A stretch of DNA of 64,000 nucleotides, from positions 682,001 through 746,000 of the forward strand of contig CALYLX010000157.1 in NCBI GenBank assembly GCA_944990035.1, given 5' to 3'. The stretch is from Clitopilus passeckerianus. Lineage: Eukaryota; Basidiomycota; Agaricomycetes; Agaricales; Entolomataceae. A model generated the notes under the pieces. It did not search any database and was not told the origin of the DNA. It was given only the letters and a program-made list of their open reading frames with translations. Position numbers and translations under genes: made by a program. Of the stretch, positions 1 through 12,274 are shown piece after piece (position 1 is the stretch's first letter; each line of letters starts with the position of its first letter).

Positions 1-495
1 TGTTACGGGAAATCATAGCACCATGATAAAACAGGAGCATAATCACCGTCCAAAGAGCGAGTCAGACTATGGAAGTTTCGTGCAGGAACATCGTACGGAG
101 TGAGAATATCCCGCCAAATTCCACCGGGCATCCAACAGGGGCTCAATGCCTTTCCTACCGTGCTCGTACGGCGTTCAAAGCCTCTAGGATGGATGTGCAG
201 AGGTACTACTCGATATAATGTGGCGCATGATTAGCCTTCGATCGCCGGCACAGTTGCAGCCCATATTCTTTTTTTCTTGGTGAAATAAAAGTCCCTGGCA
301 CCGGTCGAAACAGGTATTAAAAATCTGCCCACGTCGAAGTACGAGTTCTAACCACAAGATGAAGGGTCGTGTAAGAAAAGTTGTAGGCAGATGTTGCCTC
401 TCAAACTATGGTAAAACTAGAACGAGTTACTATTGGCTATGATGCAGTTTACTCAACTACAATAATGCAGGAACATGCGATATCAGTACGGTAAA
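1..495. other. Intergenic start of window
   Basis: No open frame, repeat or RNA gene stands out. It holds the 3' flank of the F-box gene that ends at 496 on the minus strand. Confidence 0.5.
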
Positions 496-1838
496 TCATG
501 CGCGAAATAAGTATGTCTCTGTAGCCGATGCACTTCTCTCATTGAAACGATCACATCGAGAGTCTTCGGTGATCTCTCCAGATACGATGATGTGTTTCTT
601 CTTGTTTGCATCCCAAGATAGGAGGATTATACATTTATGATCTTCAAGCAGGGGTGGATCGGATGCGAGGACTGACTTGGAGAAGTCAATGAACGCCCGA
701 TCCCGGATGGTCGGGAGCTCCAGATCTTTTGCACGCGCCCATATCCTGATACTGGTTAGGTGGCGGAGCTTCCTAAGCTCCCGAATACTTCCTTTGATAT
801 TCTCGGCCTGTATATCAATGAGAAATGTTACGTGCGGGAAGCTCTACAACGACAAACATCCAACATGGCTTCTGGGCGATATCTATCGCCAGGGTGTTGA
901 AGATTTATCGCCGTGGTATTTGGCCACTGCTTCACGTAACCTAGCAGAGAGGTAATTAGAAACGAGAAAGCGGAAGTAGAAAGGCCCAAATCCCACCTTT
1001 AATGTCGTGGCTGAACCACGGCAAGAAGTTGTCGAATTCTTCAATGCCTCCGGGATAGCACCGGAACACATCTGTAGAGGGCTTCGGGGTTATGACTTCA
1101 CCCCTATAAGAAAAGAAATTCTTTATCTTGGCAACCCTAGCATTTGGGCACGCCTTGAAGATACCCATGGCGGTGAGAGGGACCTGAATGGTCCGGACGG
1201 AGGGGAGGCGCCTGGATTCAAAGACCTTTGCCCACATAAGTGGACTGTGTTTGCCTTCCAACCGGATATTTATTGTCTTGAGGTTTGGAAGTAACTCCAA
1301 TGATCGAGCAAATTCCCCGGCAACTTGCTTTAGCAGGAGAGACACCGCAGGAACCATCACTCGTATTGCTCTGGCAAGTCTGCATCAGTTTATCGTCGGA
1401 GAACGGCGGGCGAGTAAACCACTTGACACATTTCGCGAGGTCTGGATTCCTTATTGTGACGATCTCGAGCTGACGTATGAGTTCTGTCAATAACTCTTTG
1501 TTTCGACGGGGAACGTTCTTCTCGTCACTCTGGCAGACCTCAATCCGTTCCCAGAGGAGTGGTAACGCGAAGGCTCGAAGAAAGGAGCAGCTATGTGATA
1601 GAGCTTTCAGGAGATTCCGGCGCCCAAAGCAAGAGTCAGATGATTCTCGAAGAGTGATTTGCTCCAGTTCCAGCGACGACGTTACGTGTGACACGATTTC
1701 TGAAAGTATTTCAACGGGTAGAGAGGCAAGCCCAGTTGTTCTTGTATGCGAGTCCACTATGGATGAGCGTACGGGAGACTCGCCTTTTGGTGACTCTTCC
1801 TCGAAGGAATTAATCCGCCGAGATCGTCTCAAAGCCAT
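496..1838 (-). pseudogene. F-box protein gene with broken reading frame
   Basis: The N-terminus (from 1838) carries an F-box core, LPVEILSEIVSHV, about 40 residues in, followed by a leucine-rich stretch (LLPNLKTINIRLEGK). F-box proteins bring substrates to SCF ubiquitin ligases; the target here is unknown. A normal intron joins DIKG to YVKQWPNTT near 960-1016 (donor gtggga, acceptor tgctag). The last exon runs through IWARAKDLELPTIRDR to a TGA at 496-498. Two breaks remain: a one-base shift near 1375, where LMQTC must pass to ARAIRVMVP, and another near 836, where one more C in a CCC run would keep SPHVTFLIDIQ open. It is therefore a pseudogene or a gene hit by base-calling errors. The F-box is clear; the exact model is not. 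Confidence 0.6.
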
Positions 1839-1943
1839 ACTTGGCGCGTGGATCTTGAAGTTGTGAAGCGAACGTGGATATCATCGATTGGGGACTCTCC
1901 CTTGACTCTCCGAGATTGTCCCAAAGCCATACTTGGAGCCTGG
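1818..1943. repeat. Imperfect 34-bp direct repeat across an F-box start codon
   Basis: Bases 1818-1851 and 1910-1943 match at about 30 of 34 positions; both contain caaagccatacttgg. The first copy spans the first codons of the F-box gene on the minus strand, and the second lies about 60 bp upstream. This looks like a local duplication of the 5' end of the gene. Confidence 0.6.
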
Positions 1944-2690
1944 CTGTTTGGGTGGGACATCTGGAGACACAAACTTTCAATTTTCCCAAACATTTCTCAC
2001 ACATCCAAGCTTTGGCACCGCCACAACAGTCACGTGTCACTTTGGATAGGCGCGCAGTCACAAGGGATAATCGATAATCCCATGTGCGGGAGCGCTTACG
2101 TCTTGCCAGCCAGATCTCGCCACGTCAACTCGAAGCCCGAAACTTGAAGGCAACACCAGGCGGATCCATCGGTTTTATACCTGAAAACCGGGCATATTTG
2201 CTGATTTCGTAGCCTGTATTTCATCTAGTTCTATGAATGCTGACAATCTAGCCATTTTGCGTCATTCTCGCATGGCGTGGTCACATCGTGGTCATCGCAT
2301 GCATCCTTTAGGACTCCGAAGCCAGTTGGGACAGGGGGGAACGCAAGCGCCACCTCATGGACGCAGCATATAGACGCCCGAACGAGTTAGGCTGCGATGC
2401 TTAAACATAGGATACTCGGGCCTGCATGAGGCCGACCATTCATTCTTGTTGCTCCGGGTTGTATCTTGCGACCACACTTCACCCCGCATGCTAGCGGTAA
2501 ATTACATGGGTTCGCCTCCTTGCCTCGGGGGCTCCAACAGGATTTCATATTCGGTCGTGTATCTTCAGATATTAGATGTCGCCCTTTGCTCACTCTTCCT
2601 AGATTTAACCCAAAGCATTCATTCAGTACCAAACCGAAGCCTCTAGTCACGCCCAGCCCTCTGAACTCCCTATTCTTGACTATTTACAAG
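1852..2690. other. Intergenic, two gene starts facing away
   Basis: Apart from the second repeat copy at 1910-1943, I see no gene. The stretch should hold the promoters of the F-box gene (-) and the DUF2235 gene (+). No clear TATA box was seen. Confidence 0.4.
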
Positions 2691-5213
2691 ATGGAAAACG
2701 AGGTGGGCCCTAAACCATCCACCACCAGGACAAAACGGAATCTTGTAGTCTGTATAGACGGAACATCAAATAGATTTGGAGATGAGGTGCTTACAATAGA
2801 GTTTCTTACTATCATAATATTTCTTACTCTTCCCCCTCAGAATACCAACGTCGTCGAGCTCTACAGACGGTTGGAGAAGTCAAGTCGCCAACTCACGTAC
2901 TACAACAGTGGGATTGGAACATATGCCAATCAGTCCCGTCGTTCCCTCAAGTACTTCTTCCAGGCACTCGGTGGCCTTTCCGACGTGATATTTGCCTGGT
3001 ATGCGCATTATAGGTGTCCTTGGTCATCGTAATATTGATTTCATGTCCCAGGAATGTCGACAAGATCATAACGGACGCCTATAAATGGCTTGCGGAGAAC
3101 TATGAGGAAGGCGATGAGATTTATGTGTTTGGTCAGTCCGTCGCCAACTCATTGCTCCCATTGAATTAACCGCAATCCATTAGGCTTTTCAAGGGGTGCT
3201 TATCAGGTTCGCGCATTGGCAGGAATGATAGCGAAAGTGAGCCGAATTCTGTTGCGTCCGATGTAGGTCGGGAAGTATTGATCCACGTATAGGTTGGACT
3301 TATTCATAAAGGAAATGATGCTCAAATACCCTTGTACGTCAATATGCGCCATCTACTACCATGTTAGAACCGTCCTCTTACTCGTTCACCCAGCGCATAC
3401 GAGCTTTACGCCAGCCATGAGGACACCGTCTGGACTTCGCTTCCGATCATCATCCTGGTGCGTAACTGATATGGAACCAGTATCCTGTCGGTACTCAGCA
3501 CCGACCTCTGTAGGAACTTCTTGTGGCGTTCCTAGCCCTGTATGCCACTACGTTCATTTTCAGCGATTTTCTCTTGATGCTCTTATGGGCAGGAGGGAAT
3601 CGTACTCTGGGGTCATGGATGGTGCTCAAGGCACTTGGAAGATCCTCCGTGATACTCCTTGCCTATTTCTTAGCCGCCTGGGTATCCGATCACTATTTCC
3701 CTCCAACTATTCATAAGGCCGGAATTCTGGCCATCGAGTTCAAGAAAGCGTTTTCGTGGCCAAAGGCTCAGGTCCGGTTTGTGGGCTGCTGGTGAGATCA
3801 AGTGCTTCAAGTGCCTCCCTAGATTTTGACGGCGTGGCTACAGGGACACCGTGTCATCCATCGGGTTTTTCCGGCGAAAAACGTTGCCTCTCGCAGACTC
3901 TGTCACTCATGCGGGACATTTCCGGCATGCCCTAGCTCTGGATGAGCGTCGCGTCAAGTTTCTCCCCGAATATGCGACTCAGGCCGAACCAACGAAACAA
4001 GAGGTTGAAGAGGGAAAGGCCCCGTGTGATGTACAAGAAGTGTGGTTTCCCGGGACTCATTCGGACGTGTACGTTTCTGACCATTATTACTTTATCTACT
4101 GCTAACCTCCACCCAAGTGGCGGCAGAAACTTTGTAGATGGGCTCTCGTGTCATCATACAGCGGCGTTATCTTGGATGATCGAGGAAGCCCAGAAGCAAG
4201 GACTGGAACTACTGCCTCATGATCCTTCGGTTACCCCACTTAGGAAATGTGTGCACATAGCGGACTCCCTGACACTCCCTTGGCGAGTAATTGAGTTCCT
4301 TCCACTCAGAGCCTTGGAATACGAAAAGAAGGCCATGTGGTCGTTTGGCGGTTATCGGTAAGCAAGATTTGCTGCATTTGGATACCAGCAACTCATAGGT
4401 TTTTGTAGTCCACATCTAAAGGCGGGACGGCCGATACAACCGGGGCAGAAGCTACACCCTTCAGTCTGCTTGGAGAATTATACCCCCAAAGCCGTGCTTC
4501 CAGATGCCTGGGGGAAAGTCAACTGGGACGATATATCCACTATCGACAATTGGTCAGAGTACATGGCATCCGTCCCCTCTGCAGTGACCAGCTTCGAGTT
4601 GGGTTGCGACCGTAGCTCGGACCGAAAACAATCGAATACTTTCACAGATCCGAACTGGATCAAGACACTACAAGAATTCGTTCTAGTTCTCTCAATGTTC
4701 CCTTTCTTGATTCTTGAGGTTTGCGTCGGCATCGTGGGTGAGTCTGGTTATGCAACCCCTTCGCCCTTATCAACGTGACTCACCCCGTAACTAGCTATCC
4801 TATATCGCTTCATCTCCCAACGACTTGGCCCTCGATATGCAACCGCTCTTGGCTCACTCGTCTTAGCTTTGGGTGTTGTGTTCTACCGCAACATTCGTCT
4901 GAAGGGGTTCGAGAGCTATCTCACCAAGATTGGCGTGGTCGCAGTCGTGACCTCACTCCTTACTCGGTGGTTACTTTCGCTGGTCCTCATCATTTACCTC
5001 CTCACTTCCGTCATCTGTTACATTCTGTTCGCCCTTGGTCGACTGGGCAGGCGCCTAGGCATTTTCAAGGAGAGAGCGGGAACGAAAGCTGAGGAGGCTG
5101 TAGGAGCCGATGGCGACCCGGAGACCAGTCCACCTGTTACTGTGTCGGAAAACGACCAGCCTACTACGGATGACCCAATTGACGAAACCCCCGAAATCAA
5201 TGATTCCTACTAG
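2691..5213 (+). CDS. DUF2235 alpha/beta-hydrolase-like membrane protein
   Basis: The N-terminus has the DUF2235 start motif VVCIDGTSNRFGDE, then GIGTYANQSRRSLK and the nucleophile motif GFSRGAYQVRALAGM, split by an intron inside FG|FS. Later come KKAFSWPKAQVRFVG, DTVSSIGFFRRK and WFPGTHSDVGG. The family includes fungal hypothetical proteins and bacterial Tle-type phospholipases; the substrate here is unknown. About 700 aa over roughly nine exons. Two hydrophobic segments (around LLVAFLALYATTF and SSVILLAYFLAAWV) sit inside the hydrolase fold, between YELYASHED and AIEFKKAF. At least three more lie near the C-terminus (FVLVLSMFPFLILEV, LGSLVLALGVVF, LLSLVLIIYLLTSVICYI), followed by an acidic tail. 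So this is a membrane-embedded version of the domain. The start at 2691 is the first ATG in frame with the motif. Confidence 0.85.
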
Positions 5214-6197
5214 TAGTTCGTTCTTGGTCCACGGGAACTTCGTTCAACATCGTTGCGGAGAGACTCCTATAATACCTATGTTATCTTTCGCCGTTTCCTT
5301 CGTACTGCATGCTTGTTGTAGCCACTATATACTTCTTCTACTTGTTTCCCGCATTGCCACAGCCTCCCCTGCCATAACACTGTGCGACTACCCATATGCG
5401 GAGCTTTAAGTGCCCGCACAGGCTCTTTGCAAACCATACTATTTGATAACTAATGAGTTGTTCGGTGACGACATCTACTAAACAACGTGGGTCGTTCATT
5501 GACAAGTGACTGTGGAAGCACTTTAACATGAGGCCTGAGGTCTCCTACATCACTGATCTCGTGGAGTACTTTCAGTCACCTCTGTGAAGTAACAGCATTG
5601 AATGCCATGTGTGGCCTCTCGGTCGGTCCCATCCACGCTGCCTTTCCCCTAGATGTCACTCTCAGACGCCCGATCAGGCATGCCTTGGTTCGGCGGAGGA
5701 GCTCGACACCGTGTTGTTCGCAAACGGGGTGATTTCTTGACAATTATCACATCAGTTACATGCGGACTTCACGCCGATCAGGTTGGTGTGACTGCCTGGC
5801 AGAATTTTCTACGAGGGGCAAGGAGGTAAACCTTGACTCCCAAGATTCATGGTTGACGCTGGTACGGGGTGCGTCCGTTGAGCTCGTATTGGATTTGTCT
5901 CGAGCCGATCAAGTTGAAGGACTGATATCTGAGCCTGTCGGTCGGCCATCTTCAACTAGGTGGTCAATCTAAAGCGTGGGGTTGCCACATGTGCAGGTAT
6001 CGGTGAGGTCGGAGCTAGTAGGCTGTAGCTTTGCTACCATGCTTGAACAACGTGTGGCTTTCTCATGAGAAGGTAGTCCATATAAAATTAGTACAACTAA
6101 AGGATGCTTCGTACCGACCTGCCTCACGGTAATTCTTCTACATAATGTTCGTATGCTGATGTTCCACATAAATGATAACTTGACAAAGCATTTACAG
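5214..6197. other. Intergenic or unresolved 5' exon
   Basis: No convincing coding frame from 5214 to about 6100. The first exon of the downstream C2-like gene may lie within 6100-6190, but I could not fix it. Confidence 0.35.
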
Positions 6198-6943
6198 GCC
6201 TCCTCAAGCCACCCCCGGACAGCCTATTCTTCTAACAGGTACGTGCGACCAACCTGCCGTCAACAATCTGTCTTTTGAAAGGGAATATACAGTTCATTCC
6301 GTTAGCGGTCGTTCTTCGGGTTCATGGAAGTTTTGGAATAGCTTCAAGGGCCACAAATGGTTTGCGGTAGTTTCCACCGAAGACAAAGACATTGTGCCCT
6401 CGCAATCCGCAATCCAACACTCAGGAGAGTTTCCCCTGAAGTGGAACGAGGATCTTTCCACGTAAGTCGTTAAAGTACCGTCCCTATGAAGTTGCGAAGT
6501 TCACTTATAAAAGGGCCATTTCACGAGATTTTGGTGGTCCAATTATGATCACTTTCTGGCGCGCTCATGAAGAGGGCGAACCCGAAATCATTGCTACCGC
6601 TGCCAAGTTTAGGCTCACCGATCATGATTTCCAAAAAGGTTTAGTTTGCCATCCCGAAACTTGAGAATACCCTCACTAAAGTATATCTATAGAAACCTTG
6701 GTCGCTTTAGCTGATTATAAAAACCCGCGTCAGAGCTTCGGGATCGTACATTTCACTATTAAAGTCGCTTCACCCGTACGAGCAGCCGCATCCAACACCA
6801 AGGGTTCCCCCGAAAAAGCTATCACATCGAAAAATGACGTACGGTTGCCGGCCAATAAGGAAAAGTGGAGCCAGTCAGTGATCGGCCAGATTGGAGAAAA
6901 GAGCATGTTTATAACGGCGTTGAAGAGCTTCTTAAAAGCTTGA
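6198..6943 (+). CDS. Small C2-like protein, 5' end unresolved
   Basis: Three exons join in one frame: PPQATPGQPILLTG to KWNEDLST, then AISRDFGGPIMITFWRA to TDHDFQK, then ETLVALADYKNPRQSFG to the stop at 6943. Introns with gtaagt and gtttag donors fall at about 6461-6513 and 6640-6692. The pattern WFAVVSTED...FPLKWNED...ITFWRAHE resembles the beta strands of a C2 domain (the variable residues followed by a WNE-type turn), but the match is by eye only. About 200 residues are visible and the protein ends soon after the domain. The true start should lie upstream of an acceptor at 6197. Function unknown. Confidence 0.5.
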
Positions 6944-7327
6944 ATACACTAACATCAGCTTCCTATTTATAAGGCGAAAGTTCTGTCTAGCTCTTACCTG
7001 ATTCCTACCGTATACAGTGCTTTGGATATTGAACTCCACTCAGATAGTAACTTCCGTCGTTTATACCCCCTATTCATATTGTAATCAAATAACGGATTTT
7101 CGAGCTTGTCAAATTTTAATAATCGTCAATTTAATGACGGAGATAAGGAGATATCAATCATACACATCCTCGAGAGGGAGAAGGGTACCGCTCACAGAAA
7201 AAGAGGCAAATAGGCTGAGAGAATTTGGATGTAAACAGTAAGAGTATACGTTTAGTTGCTGCGAAGTCCTACGGCCTGAGGTACTACCAGGCGATCATAA
7301 TAATTGTATCGCAGAGCTACAGACAAC
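6944..7327. other. Intergenic, AT-rich
   Basis: AT-rich spacer between the stops of two converging genes. No gene seen. Confidence 0.45.
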
Positions 7328-8300
7328 CTAAACCACCGTATCCTTAACCTCAGGAACTTCTGCTTTCCATTTTATACCAGCCGCCGTCGCCACTCGCATG
7401 GAGATCTCACGAACTGCCTTTGTCTCCTCAAAGGATGCGCCATTTCTTCTCGCGCCGTCTAAGTGCCACTGAATCTGTCTTGGGCTATCACTGGTGATCA
7501 AAGCCGCTACGAGCGTGTACGAGGTCTCGATAGGTGTGAGCACCCCCATGTAACCATATGTGAGGCCATAAGCGATAGTGTTCGAAAACCAACCTGAATA
7601 TATCTGCGTTAGCCTGGGTGAAGCTAGTATAGGCCATCTCATTCGGCCGTTAAGCACTTACCCAGGTCAGGATATATTGAGTCGAGCGTACCTTGTACTG
7701 CAATAGCAGTGCTACCATACACGGTCTCGAAGAGCTGTTTGCCAGTCTGTACGTATTCTTCAATGGGAGTATCAAGTCGCCTGCAAAATAGTTATGCCCC
7801 TGAGCCATCTAGGCGAATCGACATCTATCAGTAGCAGACACATACCTCATTGGCTTCCTGTCTTGAAGATCCTCTGGCATAACCTTTTGAAGCTCAATCA
7901 GGGTATTAATGGTCTAAACTCGAGTTGAGTGATCCCTTGTTCTGGCATGCCAACAAGCTACGTGCTACCCACCCTAGGATAACCCGCTGTCAGTCCAGCT
8001 TTGAAAACGGCATCGCGAACCTTTCTTGCAAGTAGCAGTTGCTGATCATGGCCAGCACCTGTCGCACGTAACTCTTCCAGTGCATAATTGAAGACATATG
8101 GCACTTCTTCAGGCTCATTACATCCGCAGAAGGCGACAGCAGCAACAATGTACCAAGGATTATCCAGATCTATTCCATAAGCCACATTGGTTTGACCAGA
8201 TGCTCCATCGATTCGATGACTTACAGGTCTGTGCCTCGGATTTAACAGGATATAGTTGCTTGATTTGCCTCAGGAACTCAGGTGTTGCGAGCTTCGCCAT
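7328..8300 (-). CDS. Carboxymuconolactone decarboxylase-like (AhpD-fold) protein
   Basis: Starts MAKLATPEFLRQIKQLY at 8300 and is spliced from about five exons: YLDNPWYIVAAVAFCG, KVRDAVFKAGLTAGYPR, INTLIELQKVMPEDLQ, LDTPIEEYVQTGKQLF and GWFSNTIAYGLTYGYMG, ending in EVPEVKDTVV at 7328. The helical pattern and the FKAGLTAG / TPIEEYV segments fit the CMD/AhpD fold found in many fungal hypothetical proteins, about 250 aa long. The classic AhpD CxxC pair is not seen; there is FCGC, a CxC, near the N-terminus. Peroxidase activity should therefore not be assumed. All introns have GT-AG ends. Confidence 0.75.
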
Positions 8301-8818
8301 GTCGAAAATGTGCTGTGGCTACCAAAAGTTGATCACAAGCGCGTACATGAGTTGAAGGGTCCCTTCAAGCTGTTCAAGATTCTATTGACTTAAGAAAACC
8401 TCGTGTCGAGCCTGAGAAACCGAATGAGCGAATGTTCAGAAGATGGGATGGAATCCTGTTGGAAGCGATAGAGATCAGCTCGGCCGAAGCCGTATGCTAT
8501 CACGAGTGATCCCTGCAAATACCTGCCTGGTCGATCTTGCTTGGAGAAAGTCCTTGAAAAAGGTCTGCGTTTACATCGCAAAAAGGTCCGGTGCCGTAGA
8601 TAACAATCGATCATCGATCAGAACGGGTCTGGTAGCGTGTATATGCAAGCATGAAGCAGTTGCGTGGATTAGTACACTAGATACAGAAAGATACGGATAA
8701 ATCCAACATTGAGCATCGGGCTTAGCAATATTCGATGGCTATGGCCAACTTAAGGAGAGTAACTACGCTCCGTTCGTTAGATTCGGTATAGAGGGATTCT
8801 TGAGGAGCCTGCAAATAC
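8301..8818. other. Intergenic
   Basis: Upstream of the CMD-like gene and downstream of the MFS gene, both on the minus strand. No further gene seen. Confidence 0.45.
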
Positions 8819-11319
8819 TCACCGGAACAATGGTGAATTGGTCCCGAGATATGCCAACTCCGCGGCTCTGGATGGATCAATCTTCTCAACTTCACACTGG
8901 ATCTCCTTTTGCCCGTTCAACCGGCGGTAGAGGTACGTCGCGAACGAAGACGCGACAAACGCCATGCACAGGAACCCGATGACGATTCCTAACAGAACGC
9001 AGATCAGCACAATGTCCCGCACACATGCCACCAATGCAATCCAAAGAAACAGACATACCATGACCGAGATGGAACCGAGGCGTGTCCTGAGTGCGATAAA
9101 TGAAAGAAGAGCAGATCCTGCAACAAAAACAAGTCGTGTGCCAGGGGGAAAACAGGAACAGACATCCGTCAATCAGGAGGATTTTCATCAAGGATGAGAA
9201 TGGCTACTCACCCGCCAAGGTTCCCAACGCCACTCAGCAGACCAATCATAACTGCCTTCTTGAGAGAGCTACCAGCGTTAGCAGAGCCCCAGGCCAGCAT
9301 GATGGGTACGGTGGGGAAGACGCCGCAGGCTGCCAGGATAGAGCCTGCATACCCGACGCCTGGCAAGTTGACTGGACTCGTCGCGTAGAGCATGGCGTAG
9401 CCGATGATCCCTGTGAAGGACAGGCCCATAACGAAAGGCCCGCGAGCTTTGTAGCGGTCGGAGAGCCATCCAATTAGAATGGTTACGACACAACCGGCGG
9501 CATATGGTGGGATCGTCATGCTGTGATGGGGTTTTCAATTGGTGGAGCGGGGTGTAGCGGGAGATCGACGTACAGCTGAGCAGTAGATGCGGAATATCCC
9601 AGGGCATTGATGATCGTTGGAAGGAAGAGAGAGAAGGCGTAGAGTGGCATGACCATGCTGGAGGAGGAAAATGATCAGACCTCGGGCAGAGTAGCGTTAG
9701 GTGATGAGGACGAACCCGAGATAGATGATTGTCTGTAGCCATGACTTTGGGTCCTTCAGTGTCTCGAGAATGAAACGTTTTTCGAATTGCTGGGGTTCTC
9801 CAGCTGTATCTCTTGCGAGGGCATCGGTCAGATGGTCCCGCTCCTTCTCTGTCAGGAACTTGGCAGTCGAGGGGTACTGCAGATCCGTCAGATTTTGGCT
9901 GATACTCCAACAAATACAGTTAACTTACATCCGGCAACTTCCAGAAAGCAAGCAGAGAGAAGAAACAGGTGGCTTTGGAAAGTCGTCGTAAGTAAGAGAA
10001 AAAGACCTGGGGATTAATTATTTACCCAGGCCTTCAAGTAGGAACTGGCGAAAGACATGAGCACAAATTTTAGTCATAGAATAAGATTAACGTACAATCC
10101 ACTGCCAGCCATGGAGGGAAGCGCGTCTGCGAAGATTTGAAGTGAGCTATGGCTAGCATACTTGGCCATATCACATACCCGTTAAGCTTCTGGATCGCAA
10201 AAGCAAGGAGGCCACCGAAAGCACCTACAAGGACGTATGAGCAAAAGGAATAACTGAACACTCTCAGCACCTACCTGACAACGTCGCAGAAGAGAAGTAG
10301 AGAGAAATCGGTCGTGCCTGATCAGCCCTACGATACCAAAGCGTGATGAGGAAAGCTGAGCATGATTTGGTCAATCATACGAAGTCACTGTAAGAGGATG
10401 AGACGCTCACCAACACCAGGAGGCAGTCCAGCCTCTGTCAAGCCAAGGAAGACACGGGCGCTGTGCAATGTCCAGCTAATTGGTCCTTCAGTCATCTGAA
10501 CGGTGATGCTTACACAATGAGACCCTGATAGCTCTTCACGAAGGTCATTGTCACCACTGGAATTCAGTGAACACCCGAGAATGAAAAGCATCAAATCCGG
10601 ACTTACTGACGAGGCCCCATGCGAACATGATGCTTGGGACTAGTACGAGGATGAGCAAGCGAATCACTAGAACATTGGTAGAAGGTTACCCACTCCAGAT
10701 AGATGGCCTGACAAGCTTGAGGACGACATTGCTATATGATTTATCAATAAATGTTGTGATGCTTGATCTGCGCACGAAGACAGTACCAAGGAATCTCCAA
10801 AATGCTGTAAGGAATCTGAGGCAGGTTAGACTGGGATCATCAAGCGAAGGATACAGGCCCACAAAGAATACGGCGGCAGCAAGCTGGTACTTGATGCCAG
10901 TAAGGTTGAGGTCGACGGCCATACCAGCGACCTGGAAACAATTGTTAGGAGGTGGGTCGGATGACGTGCAGGCTGGTATGGTACCCTAGCATTTCCTATC
11001 AGACGCAGTCTGGTAAGCAGCTAACTTGATGACGAACGAGCACAGTGACGTACCGATATTGCCTCTATCTCTGTTGACGAATGACATGGTATTAAGGTCA
11101 GCAATCTATTAGGGGAGAATAGGTTCACACTCACAAGAAGCTGCACAGGTAGAGGATGGCAATGAGGGGAATAAGGTGCAGATCCACCTTCCTTCTCACA
11201 GCATGGTCCACTTCGACAGAGCGAACGCTCTGCGCATCCGAAGAATCTTGTCCCAAGGATCCTTTCTCCCAAACTTGTTCATCTTGCGATGATGGCGGTG
11301 TATTGGACGTATTGGACAT
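8819..11319 (-). CDS. MFS transporter, Dal5/allantoate-permease type
   Basis: The protein begins MSNTSNTPPSSQDEQ at 11319 and enters helix 1 as VDLHLIPLIAILYLCSFL, then VAGMAVDLNLTGIKYQL, NVVLKLVRPSIW and ARVFLGLTEAGLPPG. These are landmarks of the anion:cation symporter (Dal5-like) family, which carries allantoate, nicotinate, tartrate and other organic anions. Later parts include WLSDRYKARGPFVMG and the family's C-terminal pattern AELAYLGTNSPLFR before TGA at 8819. There are many short introns, so the exon map is approximate. The substrate cannot be read from the sequence. It is transcribed away from the rhodopsin-domain gene. Confidence 0.8.
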
Positions 11320-12274
11320 GCTGGCTGAGAAACGTCCTAAGCCGCTGTGGTAGAATATGGCGCTTGAGAAAGAAGCTTTTGTCGGTTTAAACCCGATACA
11401 TATTGGATTCTTCTGTAGGTGTCATTGACATCGCTTTAGCAGACACGAGACTCCAGTCCGCGGGTAACAGGAAAAGTGATACACCGGCAAGCCCCGCTTC
11501 GCTGTCCATCAGATTTGCGACCAGGCGTGGCGTGTGCCCAAACTTCCATTTCTCAAGAGACTCAACCACCATTACGACCTCACCGGATGCTCTGAGAAGT
11601 CTACAAAGTTGTCAAGTGGACTCTCCAATGGGATCGGTGCTCTCAGGCTGTCAATGCTGGGCGGATACTCCAAGCGAGGTCCACCTGTTCTTTGGATAGA
11701 AATCTATCAGGCAGCTTGATGCTTAACGCTTCTCAGGATTTCTTCTGACTCCCTGGCCATGACTGCAAGTCATCTAACTCGTTTGCTTCCTTCATCACCA
11801 GGTCTTGGGAGCGGAACTATCACCTTGGCTGATGTACCCGAGGCACCAGAAACCCTGCTTTGGGGTTTATCCAGTTAATGTCAGACCAAATGCAGGCATT
11901 GTGTGCGCTTGACTACGCCTATTTACCTCGTTTCAGGCAGCGGAAGATTGCACTGACGGCGCCAACGGTGATTTGTGAAGGGGTGTCGACAGTCGTGGAA
12001 GCTGGAGCTGGAAAATCATCTTGATCCCAACTTGCCAGTGATCGCGTGCTCCTCCAGTCGTACCGTAAAGGATCCAAAGGGTCCACTTGTACTTACTTAT
12101 TTTGGTCGCTCTCTAACTGTGAATGGCTGCTCTCCACCGGTATATAACTACTGTGGGATCGGCAATATTGCTTCAGTGGCGCTCCATCTATATCCTCTAG
12201 ATCTTACCCTGAACCACCATCTCCGAAATACTTGCCTGTAAGTTGCGGCAGTCAGCTCGCTCATTGCGACGGCA
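11320..12274. other. Shared upstream region of two divergent genes
   Basis: About 950 bp between the starts of the MFS gene (-) and the rhodopsin-domain gene (+). Short open frames here show no family signature. A cggtatataac element near 12138 could be a TATA box for the plus-strand gene, about 135 bp before its ATG. Confidence 0.35.

Noticed and set aside
8786..8818. A further C-terminal exon of the MFS gene
   Set aside because: It would need a 14-nt intron (gtgagtatttgcag), too short to be spliced; the TGA at 8819 gives the usual C-terminus.
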